The notes under the pieces are model-generated. The model was not told where the DNA came from, made no database searches, and saw nothing but the letters and a program-made list of their open reading frames with translations. 64,000 bases of DNA. Origin: Triglochin maritima. Lineage: Eukaryota; Streptophyta; Magnoliopsida; Alismatales; Juncaginaceae. The stretch is taken from NCBI GenBank assembly GCA_963682175.1, contig OY821772.1, forward strand, positions 14,252,743 through 14,316,742. The letters are read 5' to 3'. Positions 31,745-42,344 of this stretch are shown in pieces (the first letter of the stretch is position 1; each line of letters begins with the position of its first letter). The position numbers and the translations under genes are program-made.

Positions 31745-33704
31745 TGTAACGTACCCGAAAACAGCGGAAAATTTAAACAATAATAAATACCGTCAACGGT
31801 CAACACAGGGCACGTCACGGGAAAACAAACCAACATATATATAAAATATATAAGATACAGACCCACGTGGAAGTCAAACTATATAAATGAGTCAACTGTG
31901 ATTACAACAAAAAGTGAATATACATGTAATCACTACCTCAAACAAAAGAAGATATAAAAGAGAACAGGATCTGATCCCGGGGACACCGTCCTCGGTCACC
32001 ACCTGACTCTAAACCTGCTCGCTACCTGAAATGCAAACAAACAAACATGCCTGAGTTCCCTGCAGGAACCCCGTATACCAAGCCTCCTAAAATATAAAAA
32101 GGAATTAAAGACAATGCAATGCTATGCACATGATCATCCACCTCGGGCCCACAATAATGCCCTCACCGCCTCCGCGGCACTGAACCACTCCTGTCACTAG
32201 GGTCAAGTCAGTCCACCGCTGCCTCACAAGGGTCAGTCGACACCACTGCTCACCAAAAGTGCAGGAAGGAACCCCCGGTACACGCCGCCACTCAAGGAGC
32301 GAGTCAGCCCGCCGAATACACAACTCGGGTCAGACGACAGCCGCTGCTCCCCCAAGAGCCGCCAGACGCGCATCCTGCCGGAACATCCTCGGCCTACCGC
32401 TAAACCCTCGCAAACTGCCCAAGGTTTACGGCACATCCCTCACACCCCGCTCGGTAAGAGAGGCAACAATAATACAATAATACGCCTTCGTCGAAGGTGA
32501 AATCCGTCACTCTCAAAGCCGGTAATCAACCGTCGCCTCGGAGCCGGTAGTCGACCTATACTCAACGGATCGCGAATGGATAAATCCACCAACCTGCGGC
32601 AGATCGGTCGACCGCTAAAAGCACACTGGTCGACCGGTCCCCCACACAGTACACAGTACTGTACAAACAAGTCTACCGGTCGAACCACGCCAACCGAATT
32701 ACCGACCAATCGGTCGAACAAAAGTCATCTAGCGGTCGACTGTTTGGATGGTCTACGCTATACAAATTTATATAATATATATATCCGATCGGTCGAACCA
32801 AGGGGTCGTTCAACCGATAACAGGACTTCTCAGTATCTTGCCAAAGTGACATTCGGTCGACCGGAACTGCTATACAGTTCGACCGAAACATCACAGGCAC
32901 TCTACTGCTTAATTAAAATGCTCTGTCGGTAGACCGAAAGTTAAAGAGCGGTCAACCGTTTTGATGGTCAAAGCTCCCAACCGACTTAGCATCGAATGGA
33001 TCGGTCGAACAAGGTTAAGGGCGTTCAACCATTTAATAAGTCAAAACCCCCAACCGACCCATTCTCATTGTTATTCGGTCGACCGGCTAAGTGGTCCCGT
33101 TCGACCGATAACAGCATAACCCCTTTTTCCCGCACAAATCTGGCATAACGGTCGACCGTCCTAAGACATCGTTCGACCGTTCGCGGGTAAACATCAATAT
33201 AATAATAGGATCGGTCGACTGCCCACAGGCACCGGTCGACCGATCGTCGTCTTCAACCTCCGAATTGGTTGAAATCCGACGGAGAATTCGACACCAACGT
33301 CGATCCCCAACACTCACAAGGCATAAGTGAGTTATATTGAAGATTTGGCATACCTTTTGGTCGAGTGAAGAAGCCTCCCAAGCTTTGACAACCTCTTCTC
33401 TTATTCTTCCCTTCTTCTTCTCCTCTTCTTCTTCTTTACTTCTTCTCTCCTTCTTCTCCAAAGAAATCTCCTCTCTCTCACTCTCTGATAAACCAACAAT
33501 GAAGCAAAACGTTTTCAATTAAATTCTTATCTAACTATATATAATTACCTCATAACTCATCACCTCCATCTCCTACAATCCTACACCAACACCTCATCTC
33601 TCAATTCTTATCCAATTCTCCACCTCATCCTTCACTAATCAAGGTTTAATTAGGTTAATTGGTTTAGTTTAGTTTAATTTAGGTGCTTAGATTAGGTTAT
33701 TACA
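31745..33704 (-). repeat. 3' LTR of the complete gypsy element
   Basis: Plus-strand ends are TGTAACGTACCCG and GGTTATTACA. It includes the palindrome array (32605-33243), a CTT/TCC-rich tract (33395-33480) and an AT-rich end with TTTAGTTTAGTTTAAT. Nearly identical to 39835-41799. Confidence 0.95.
32605..33243. promoter_or_regulatory. array of paired CGGTCGACCG palindromes, about 10 pairs
   Basis: Pairs start at 32605/32627, 32711/32733, 32790/32807, 32854/32876, 32927/32949, 33002/33022, 33076/33099, 33149/33170 and 33212/33233, with a further degenerate one at 32677. Spacing is 20-23 bp in all but one. The same array is repeated in the other LTR at about 40695-41335. Confidence 0.62.
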
Positions 33705-33722
33705 ATCTACCCTCCTTAAAGG
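33705..33722 (-). other. polypurine tract of the complete gypsy element
   Basis: On the minus strand CCTTTAAGGAGGGTAGAT abuts the 3' LTR. Plus-strand DNA synthesis would be primed here. Confidence 0.75.
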
Positions 33723-36700
33723 AATTTCGTCCGCGAAATTCGAAACAACAGACTTACCGAAACAACTCTGGATACTGCCTCCTGACATCCTCCTCGATCT
33801 CCCAGGTAGCCTCTCTGACAGTGTGATGCTGCCACCTGACCTTCACCATCGGAATCGATCTCCTCCTGAGCTGATGTACCATCTGATCCACGATCTCAAC
33901 TGGTCTCTCATCTAATGACAAATCCTGCTGGATCTCTGGTACTGCTATCTCTATCACATGAGCTGGATCGGCCACGTACTTCCTCAGCATAGAAACATGG
34001 AAGACGTTGTGAAGTCCTGCGAACTGTGGTGGTAGTGCAATCCTATATGCCACCTCACCGACCCGATCCAATATCTCAAAAGGTCCGACATACCTCGGAC
34101 TCAGCTTCCCCTTCTTCCCGAATCTCATCACCCCTCTAGAAGGCGAGATCTTCAGGAAGACATGATCTCCTACCTCAAAAGTCAGCTCACGCCTCCGCGT
34201 ATCAGCATAACTCTTCTGTCTGCTATGCGCCGTAGCTAGTCGTCTCTGAATCACGTCAACCTTCTCTGAATACAACTGGATAATGTCAGGTCCAACTAGC
34301 TGTCTCTCGCCCACATCACTCCAGCATACCGGCGATCTACACGGTCTCCCGTATAATGCCTCATATGGTGCCATCCCAATACTCGAGTGGTAGCTGTTGT
34401 TGTAGGCGAACTCGATCAACGGCAAATGCTCGTCCCAATGCCCGGCCCAGTCAAGTGTACACGCTCTCAGCATGTCCTCCAATGTCTGTATCGTCCGCTC
34501 TGACTGGCCATCTGTCTGTGGGTGGAAAGCTGTGCTAAACTTCAGACGTGTCCCCAGTGCTCTATGTAGACTCTCCCAAAATCTCGAAGTGAATCTGGGA
34601 TCTCAGTCCGAAATGATACTGACTGGTACGCCATGAAGTCTGACAATCTCATCAATATATAACTTAGCTAGACCCTCCAGAGCAAGAGTGGTCTTAATAG
34701 CTAAGAAATGCGCCGACTTGGTCAGTCGATCGACTATAACCCAAATCGCATCGTGGAATCTCCGTGTCTTCGGTAGCCCCGTAACAAAATCCATCGTCAC
34801 GTGCTCCCACTTCCACTCGGGCAACTCAATCCTCTGCATCTGCCCTGCTGGTCTCTGGTGCTCGATCTTCACCTGCTGACAGACCAAACACCTCGACACG
34901 AAGTCTGCAACGTCCTTCTTCATACCTCGCCACCAGAAGTTCCGCTGCAGATCTTTGTACATCTTAGTGCTCCCTGGATGAATGAAATATCTCAATCTGT
35001 GTGCCTCCTTCATGATATTATGTCTCAGGTCCTCTGTCTTCGGCACCCAGATACGATCTCTGAATCTCAGACCTCCATCCACTCCAACTCTGAAGTCTGA
35101 CCCATCTCTGGCAGCTAACTGTAACAAACTGCTCAACTCCTCATCTGTAGTCTGAGCATGAATCACTGCTGATACTGTCTGAGGCTCTACTCTCAATCCG
35201 GCAATCACTGCGCCCTCAGAGCTATCAGCAAATGGCCTCCACTCTGCCAAAGACTCTAGCAGTCGCCACTCCTGAATGCATAGGCCTGCTACTGATACCT
35301 CCACCTTCCGGCTCAAAGCGTCTGCAACTGTGTTCGCCTTCCCCGGATGGTAAGAGATAGTGAAATCGTAGTCCTTAATGAACTCAAGTCATCTGCGCTG
35401 CCTCATGTTCAGCTCCTTCTACGAGAACAGGTACTTCAGACTCTGATGATCTGTAAACACCTCGAACTGCTCGCCATAAAGGTAGTGTCTCCAGGTCTTC
35501 AGTGCGTGAACCACTGCTGCTAACTCCAAATCATGTGTCGGGTAATTCCTCTCATGGACCTTCAGCTGTCTGGATGCGTACGCGATCACCCTCCCGTGCT
35601 GCATAAGTACACATCCTAAGCCAACACCTGAAGCGTCACTATAAATCACGAATCCACCCGTGCCACTCGGCAATGACAAAACGGGTGCTATGGTCAACAA
35701 TCTCTTCAGCTCCTGAAAGCTGTCCTCGCACTTCTGTGACCAAACAAAAGTGACTCCCTTCTGCGTCAGAGCCGTCAGTGGTGCTGCCAATCTCGAGAAG
35801 TCTTTGATGAAGCGACGGTAATAACCCGCCAGTCCAACAAAGCTCCTAATCTCCGTCACGCTCGTAGGGGTCCTCCACTCTGTCACTGTCTCTACCTTCG
35901 CCGGATCCACTGATATCCCCTCTGCCGATACAATGTGTCCGAGAAATGCCACTCTGTCCAACCAAAACTCGCACTTTGAGAACTTAGCATATAACTGCTG
36001 AGCCCTCAAGATGCTGAGTACAATCCTCAGATGCTCTCTGTGCTGCTCAACATCTGGTGAATAGATCAAAATGTCATCCACGAAGACAATCACAAATATA
36101 TCAATATACTGCCTGAATGTCCGGTGCATCAGATCCATGAACGCTGCCGGAGCATTCGTCAATCCAAATGGCATCACCAAGAACTCATAGTGTCCATATC
36201 TCGTCCTGAAGGCTGTCTTCTGGATGTCCTCATCTCGAATCCTCAACTGGTGATATCCTGAACGCAGGTCAATCTTCGAGAAAACCTTCGCTGACTGCAG
36301 CTGGTCAAAGAGGTCCTCGATCCTAGGTAAGGGATACCTATTCTTCACCGTCACCTGGTTCAGCATCCTGTAGTCTATGCACATCCTCAAGGATCCGTCC
36401 TTCTTTTTCACAAACAAAACTGGTGCACCTCAAGGCGAGACACTCGACTTGATAAATCCAGAGTCCATCAACTCCTGCAACTGCTTCTTCAACTCTGTCA
36501 ACTCAGCAGGTGCCATCCGGTATGGAGCCTTCGACTGTGGTGTAGTGTCAGCTACCAACTCAATGCCGAACTCCAACTCTCGGTGTGGTGGTAAACCTGG
36601 AATCTTCGCTGGAAAAACATCAACGAACTCCTGCACCACCTCAATGTCCTCTAGCCTCTGAGCCTCTGCCTCCGCAACTACAAGTGTCGCCAGAAATGCT

Positions 36701-37920
36701 GCACATCCCTGCTGTAACAGTCTCTGAGCTCTCACAGCAGATACAATAATGCGACCCCCTCTGCTTCTGATCCCTCTGATCAGAATATCAGGCAAACCCT
36801 TCCTCGGGATCAAAATCTTCTTCTCACGGCACAAGACTCGAACATCATATTGGGACAGCCAATCCATCCCAAGTATGACATCAAAGTCCTCCATCGGTAG
36901 CAAGATCAGGTCTGCCGGAAACTCCTGATCTCCCGAAACAACCGTGGCGCCGGGGACAAATCTCCCCACAGTGCCCACCAGACCCAGGGGTGTGCTGACC
37001 TCCAAAGTGGCAGTCAACATCGCAAGGGTACAGCCCAACACTCCCGCAAATCGCTCTGAGATGAACGAGTGTGTCGCGCCACAATCAAAGAGCACCCTAG
37101 CTACTGAACCAGTGACAAGAAGTGTACCTTCCACAACAGCGCCTCCATCACGAGCCTCCTCTGCCTGGATGGTGAAAACTCTGCCGGTGCGCTGTCCCTG
37201 CTGTGGTCTAAAAGGTGGTCTACCTCCGCCTCCACCTCTGCCGGGTGCTGGTAACCCCGGTGGTCTGCTCGGTCCAGCTCCTCGGCTCGGACAGCTCCTA
37301 ATAAAGTGGCCCAGCTGGCCACACCCATGACATGCTCCGGGGGTGAAGCACGGCCCAGAGTGAAACCTCCCACAACTACCACAAGGCTCAGGTCGTGGTA
37401 CTGCAACTCCTGCTCCCTCGAACCGGGGCCTCTTGCCCGGATTCCCTCCAGTCTGACCTCCCGGCCGCCCAGAGAACCTACCCGATGACCTCCTCTCATC
37501 CTGGTAGTTCTCTCTGTAGTCACGATCGAGAACAGTAGCACTCTTCACTGCATCGGCTAACGTGCTCGGCATATGTGTCAGCACCTTCGTCCTCAACTGC
37601 TTCCGGAGCCCTCGGACGAACTTCCCCGCTCTCTGCTCCTGTGTGATATACATCTCGGGACAGTAACGCTCTAGGGCGTTGAACTTCCCGATGTAGCCTG
37701 CCAAAGTCATGTCTCCCTGCTGAAGACTCAGAAACTCCTCCCTCTTCGCATCCTGGACATGCTGCGGAAAATACTGCTCGTTGAACTCGCCAACGAACTC
37801 CTCCCAGGCTATATCGTCTCTGTCCGCAAACACTACTGCAGATGTGGACCTCCACCAGTTGGACGCAGCACCGCCCAAAACATAAGTAGCCAGGCCCACT
37901 CTCGCCTCTGGAGGACAACC

Positions 37921-37925
37921 AATAG
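37921..37925. other. target duplication AATAG of the nested LTR
   Basis: AATAG at 37921-37925 and 39436-39440 flank the nested LTR. The gag frame continues exactly across the site if one copy is removed. Confidence 0.92.
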
Positions 37926-39435
37926 TGTTGGATCGTGTGGGTTATGGGTCCACTAATCACTTTTAATCTAATCCCTAATTTTCTACTTGATTAAGCAAAC
38001 AAATGCGCAGCGGAATAAACAAACAAGTAGAGAAAGAAAGACAATGCAAACCACAAAAGACGCGTCGGTTTTTATAGAGGTTCGGCACCCCACCCGGGTC
38101 CTAGTCCTCTCTTGTAAGCTCCGCTCGACTCCGCGAGCTCCGCCTACGTCTTCACTAACCACTCCCCGTTCCGGGCCGGGAGAGAACGCCTTTACACCAC
38201 AAGCAACGCGAACAACCCTCGCTTGCTTGAATTCTTCCTCTCACAATCCGAGAGGGACACTTCGGACTTTCACCGAAGTCCTTGCTTCTTTTGACAACAC
38301 TTGTAACTGAGTGAGATTCACTCTCTAATTGAGCACACTTTGAGTAGGATGAGTATATGATCAAATGTGTGAAGTTTAGGCTTAAAGAGTGTAGAATTGG
38401 GAGCTTTGAGGATTGAGGTTTCTCTCTAATGTATTGGGACAATTGGAGTTGGAGAGTTGTGTTAACAACAAGTCTTGATCCTCTATTTATAAGCTCCTAA
38501 GGTATTCTAGCCATTGGGGATAGATTTGATTTAGGTTTTGTGCAAGATACACAAAGCAGAAAATCGGGCTGCAAATCTGTCCAGAACCGGTCGACCGAAA
38601 CTAGTAAACCGGTCGACCGTTAACTTGATTTCAAAGAGAACGGTCGAACAAAAGAATATTCGGTCGGACAAACGAGCTAGAACTTAACTCTACTTAAGTG
38701 AATCGGTCGAACCAAAGTATGGGGCGGTCGACCGAGAAGGGGATTCGGTTGAGAGAAAGGTCAATCGGTCGAACGAGAAATGTGTCGACGATAGCAGGGA
38801 ATTTGGTTTCTGAAAATATGTTCAACCGGTCGACCGAAACAAGGTCTTCGTTCGACCGGTTACCGAATGTATTTTGGGGTTAAGTTTTGTTTTATACGAA
38901 TACGACCGTTATAGGAATACGACAAGAAAAACGGTCATATTAAAATCCGGGATCGGTCGACCGAAAAGGAAGAACCGGTCGACCGGTAGAGTTCGGTAAA
39001 ATCACTGTGGAGAGTCTGTTATAAACCGGTCGAACTGAGAACTGGTTCGGTCGACCGGTTCACACAGGAAATCTGGGTTTAAGTTTATAAGTGATTTCCG
39101 ACTAAGGTTTGGGTGATCTAATGAAGTCCAAATAATGTGAAATTTCGTGTGTGACTTCTATAGGGAACCTATTGTGTATGTCATTGGTTTTTAACTCTTG
39201 TATGCTCAATTTACACATGTTCCTAAGACTCAAAATAAAATCAAGATTACAAGTCTTCATTTAGCTTTATTACAAATCTTGACTTGATTTCCTTCCTTCC
39301 ATGAGTCTTGATCACCTGTAGAGGTTAGCACATGCAATATATATGCAATGCAATATGTGTGCTACTCTACATCATCATAATTAAGATTAGGTTAATTAAA
39401 TCATTAAAACCTAGATTAAGGCCAAAAAGCCAACA
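37926..39435 (-). repeat. solo LTR nested in gag, TGTTGG/CCAACA type
   Basis: This 1510-bp LTR begins TGTTGGATCG and ends AAAAAGCCAACA, flanked by AATAG. It matches the solo LTR at 24587-26107 along its length, including GCTCCGCTCGACTCCGCGAG near 38120. A minus-strand TATA motif (CTTATAAATAG near 38491) suggests minus orientation. The superfamily is not shown by the LTR alone. The ends resemble those of some copia elements, but that is a guess. It holds a palindrome array at 38588-39057. Confidence 0.9.
38588..39057. promoter_or_regulatory. array of paired CGGTCGACCG palindromes, 7 pairs
   Basis: Pairs at 38588/38610, 38641/38661, 38704/38725, 38745/38766, 38827/38849, 38954/38976 and 39027/39048, with start distances of 20-22 bp. 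Perfect decamers include 38588, 38610, 38725, 38827, 38954, 38976 and 39048. The array sits in an LTR unrelated by its ends to the gypsy LTRs that carry the same arrangement. Confidence 0.62.
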
Positions 39436-39818
39436 AATAGCACTGAAGATCTTCTGCATCGTGAAGATCCACTCCTCCGCAGCCTCTGCGTCATGCTGCC
39501 CCAGAAAGGTAGGCGGATGCTGGCGCATAAACCGGTCATGCATAGCGCCAGTCCCCGTTTGCCCAGTCTGTGCTGTCTGCTGCTGTAGCATCTCTGTCAG
39601 ACGTCCGACCGTATCGAACAACGTCTGACGCTCATCCTCCCAAGCCTCATCCCTCGCAGTCTCACTCTCACCACGAGTATGGGCAACGACCTTCCCCCGT
39701 CTAGGAGGCATCTGCCAAGGAAACAAGACGATCATCAATATAAAATATGCATGCATGATCCTCTAGACCTAAATCCTAACTCAAAGGTGGTTTCTTTGGA
39801 CAAGTACGCCGAGATCAA

Positions 39819-39834
39819 CGCTCTGATATCAAAT
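39819..39834 (-). other. primer-binding site of the complete gypsy element
   Basis: The minus strand reads ATTTGATATCAGAGCGTT next to the LTR end. It fits the initiator tRNA-Met complement TGGTATCAGAGC with G-to-A changes at the start, which would weaken priming. Confidence 0.75.
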
Positions 39835-41799
39835 TGTAACGTACCCGAAAACAGCGGAAAATTTAAACAATAATAAATACCGTCAACGGTCAACACAGGG
39901 CACGTCACGGGAAAACAAACCAACATATATATAAAATATATAAGATACAGACCCACATGGAAGTCAAACTATATAAATGAGTCAACTGTGATTACAACAA
40001 AAAGTGAATATACATGTAATCACTACCTCAAACAAAAGAAGATATAAAAGAGAACAGGATCTGATCCCGGGGACACCGTCCTCGGTCACCACCTGACTCT
40101 AAACCTGCTCGCTACCTGAAATGCAAACAAACAAACATGCCTGAGTTCCCTGCAGGAACCCCGTATACCAAGCCTCCTAAAATATAAAAAGGAATTAAAG
40201 ACAATGCAATGCTATGCACATGATCATCCACCTCGGGCCCACAATAATGCCCTCACCGCCTCCGCGGCACTGAACCACTCCTGTCACTAGGGTCAAGTCA
40301 GTCCACCGCTGCCTCACAAGGGTCAGTCGACACCACTGCTCCCCAAAAGTGCAGGAAGGAACCCCCGGTACACGCCGCCACTCCAGGAGCGAGTCAGCCC
40401 GCCGAATACACAACTCGGGTCAGACGACAGCCGCTGCTTCCCCAAGAGCCGCCAGACGCGCACCCTGCCGGAACATCCTCGGCCTACCGCTAAACCCTCG
40501 CAAACTGCCCAAGGTTTACGACACACATCCCTCACACCCCGCTCGGTAAGAGAGGCAACAGTAATACAATAATATGCCTTCGTCGAAGGTGAAATCCGTC
40601 GCTCTCAAAGCCGGTAATCAACCGTCGCCTCGGAGCCGGTAGTCGACCTATACTCAACGGATCGCGTGTGGATAAATCCACCAACCTGCGGCAGATCGGT
40701 CGACCGCTAAAAGCACACCGGTCGACCGGTCCCCCACACAGTACACAGTACTGTACAAACAAGTCTACCGGTCGAACCACGCCAACCGAATTACCGACCA
40801 ATCGGTCGAACAAAAGTCATCTAGCGGTCGACCGTTTGGATGGTCTACGCTATACAAATTTGTATAATATATATATCCGATCGGTCGAACCAAGGGGTCG
40901 TTCAACCGATAACAGGACTTCTCAGTATCTTGCCCAAGTGACATTCGGTCGACCGGAACTGCTATACAGTTCGACCGAAACATCACAGGCACTCTACTGC
41001 TTAATTAAAATGCTCAGTCGGTCGACCGAAAGTTAAAGAGCGGTCAACCGTTTTGATGGTCAAAGCTCCCAACCGACTTAGCATCGAATGGATCGGTCGA
41101 ACAAGGTTAAGGGCGTTCAACCATTTAATAAGTCAAAACCCCCAACCGACCCATTCTCATTGTTATTCGGTCGACCGGCTAAGTGGTCCCGTTCGACCGA
41201 TAACAGCATAACCCCTTTTTCCCGCACAAATCTGGCATAACGGTCGACCGTCCTAAGACATCGTTCGACCGTTCGCGGGTAAACATCAATATAATAATAG
41301 GATCGGTCGACTGCCCACAGGCACCGGTCGACCGATCGTCGTCTTCAACCTCCGAATTGGTTGAAATCCGACGGAGAATTCGACACCAACGTCGATCCCC
41401 AACACTCACAAGGCATAAGTGAGTTATATTGAAGATTTGGCATACCTTTTGGTCGAGTGAAGAAGCCTCCCAAGCTTTGACAACCTCTTCTCTTATTCTT
41501 CCCTTCTTCTTCTCCTCTTCTTCTTCTTTACTTCTTCTCTCCTTCTTCTTCTCCAAAGAAATCTCCTCTCTCTCACTCTCTGATAAACCAACAATGAAGC
41601 AAAATGTTTTCAATTAAATTCTTATCTAACTATATATAATTACCTCATAACTCATCACCTCCATCTCCTCCAATCCTACACCAACACCTCATCTCTCAAT
41701 TCTTATCCAATTCTCCACCTCATCCTTCACTAATCAAGGTTTAATTAGTTTAATTGGTTTAGTTTAGTTTAATTTAGGTGCTTAGATTAGGTTATTACA
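39835..41799 (-). repeat. 5' LTR of the complete gypsy element
   Basis: This is the 1965-bp partner of 31745-33704, with the same ends and the same palindrome array at about 40695-41335. It is followed by GTTGC. It should carry the promoter used for transcription leftwards. Confidence 0.95.
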
Positions 41800-41804
41800 G
41801 TTGC

Positions 41805-42344
41805 AATATTCTTTCATATTTTAGTTTGATAGAGTACACGTCCTTAGGTTTTTGTAAGTATTTTGATTTTATCACGAAAGGGTAGGATCATTCTTTTTTG
41901 TTTAATTCAGTCATTGTTCTTTCTTTTATTCGGATTTCGATTAACAATGGCCTTGGCTATGACAGAGATTAGAGTAGATTATGAGTTCTTTCTTTTTCTT
42001 TTGGCTTGCTTGTAACGAAAGTGAGTGAAATGGATCACATGGTCGGTATTTAATTTTGATTGTTATTTATCTTAATTCTTGATGGTGAGTGGTGCAGGGT
42101 ATTTAATATCAACACAGACCCAGAATAGTAGTGGATCCAATACAAAATCACTATCATCGAAAACCCACATAGTTGGAATGTGTTTGTACTTTGATCGTTG
42201 TTTTGGAATTTGATAAAATAAGTTGATAGTCGGGCTATTCTGAAATACTGGAACATGGCTAGTCAGGGATACACCAAACAACCACAAGCTGGTTATTACA
42301 TCATCTTTGTTGACATGGTCATATTGACAAAAACATATGGAACT
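41805..42344. other. 3' flank of the membrane-protein gene in duplicated locus B
   Basis: Starts AATATTCTTTCAT, the same phrase found beside the other gypsy LTR at 5655. It is similar to 5655-5689, 10834-11309 and, more weakly, 12600-12944 of locus A. On the minus strand 42050-42290 has short frames with SKYKHIPTMWVFDDSDFVLD, similar to a stretch in copy A. These may be remains of a neighbouring gene. No complete frame is present. Confidence 0.5.

Larger units (their letters stand above)
33754..39711 (-). pseudogene. gag-pol polyprotein of the complete gypsy element
   Basis: One reading frame runs from ATG 39711 to the stop at 33754 once the nested LTR (37926-39435) and one target copy are ignored, about 1480 codons, the usual length for this lineage. 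Order: gag ([10 protein letters not shown]; zinc knuckle CHGCGQLGHFIRSC near 37300-37340), protease (FDCGATHSFIS), reverse transcriptase ([13 protein letters not shown] near 36050-36090), RNase H, integrase and a chromodomain-like end [20 protein letters not shown]. There are no frameshifts, only four in-frame stops: TGA 36430-36432 (for W), TAG 35419-35421 (for Q), TGA 35389-35391 (for W) and TGA 34603-34605 (for R). All four are C-to-T or G-to-A transitions. Confidence 0.92.
31745..41799 (-). mobile_element. complete Ty3/gypsy chromovirus (Tekay/Del-like)
   Basis: A 10,055-bp insertion bounded by GTTGC, of which 1.5 kb is a nested solo LTR in gag. On the minus strand it has a 1965-bp 5' LTR, a primer site, leader, one gag-pol frame, a purine tract, and a 1960-bp 3' LTR. 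The LTRs are nearly identical by eye (for example CGCATCC/CGCACCC near 32373/40463 and a CTT insertion near 41545), so it is young. The polyprotein ends in a chromodomain-like tail, which places it among chromoviruses. It is coding-defective through four nonsense codons and the nested insertion. Confidence 0.95.

Noticed and set aside
33087..33522. Frame with Lys/Glu runs, repeated at 41179-41617
   Set aside because: It is part of the LTR and is present in both LTRs. The charged run is a CTT repeat read on the minus strand.
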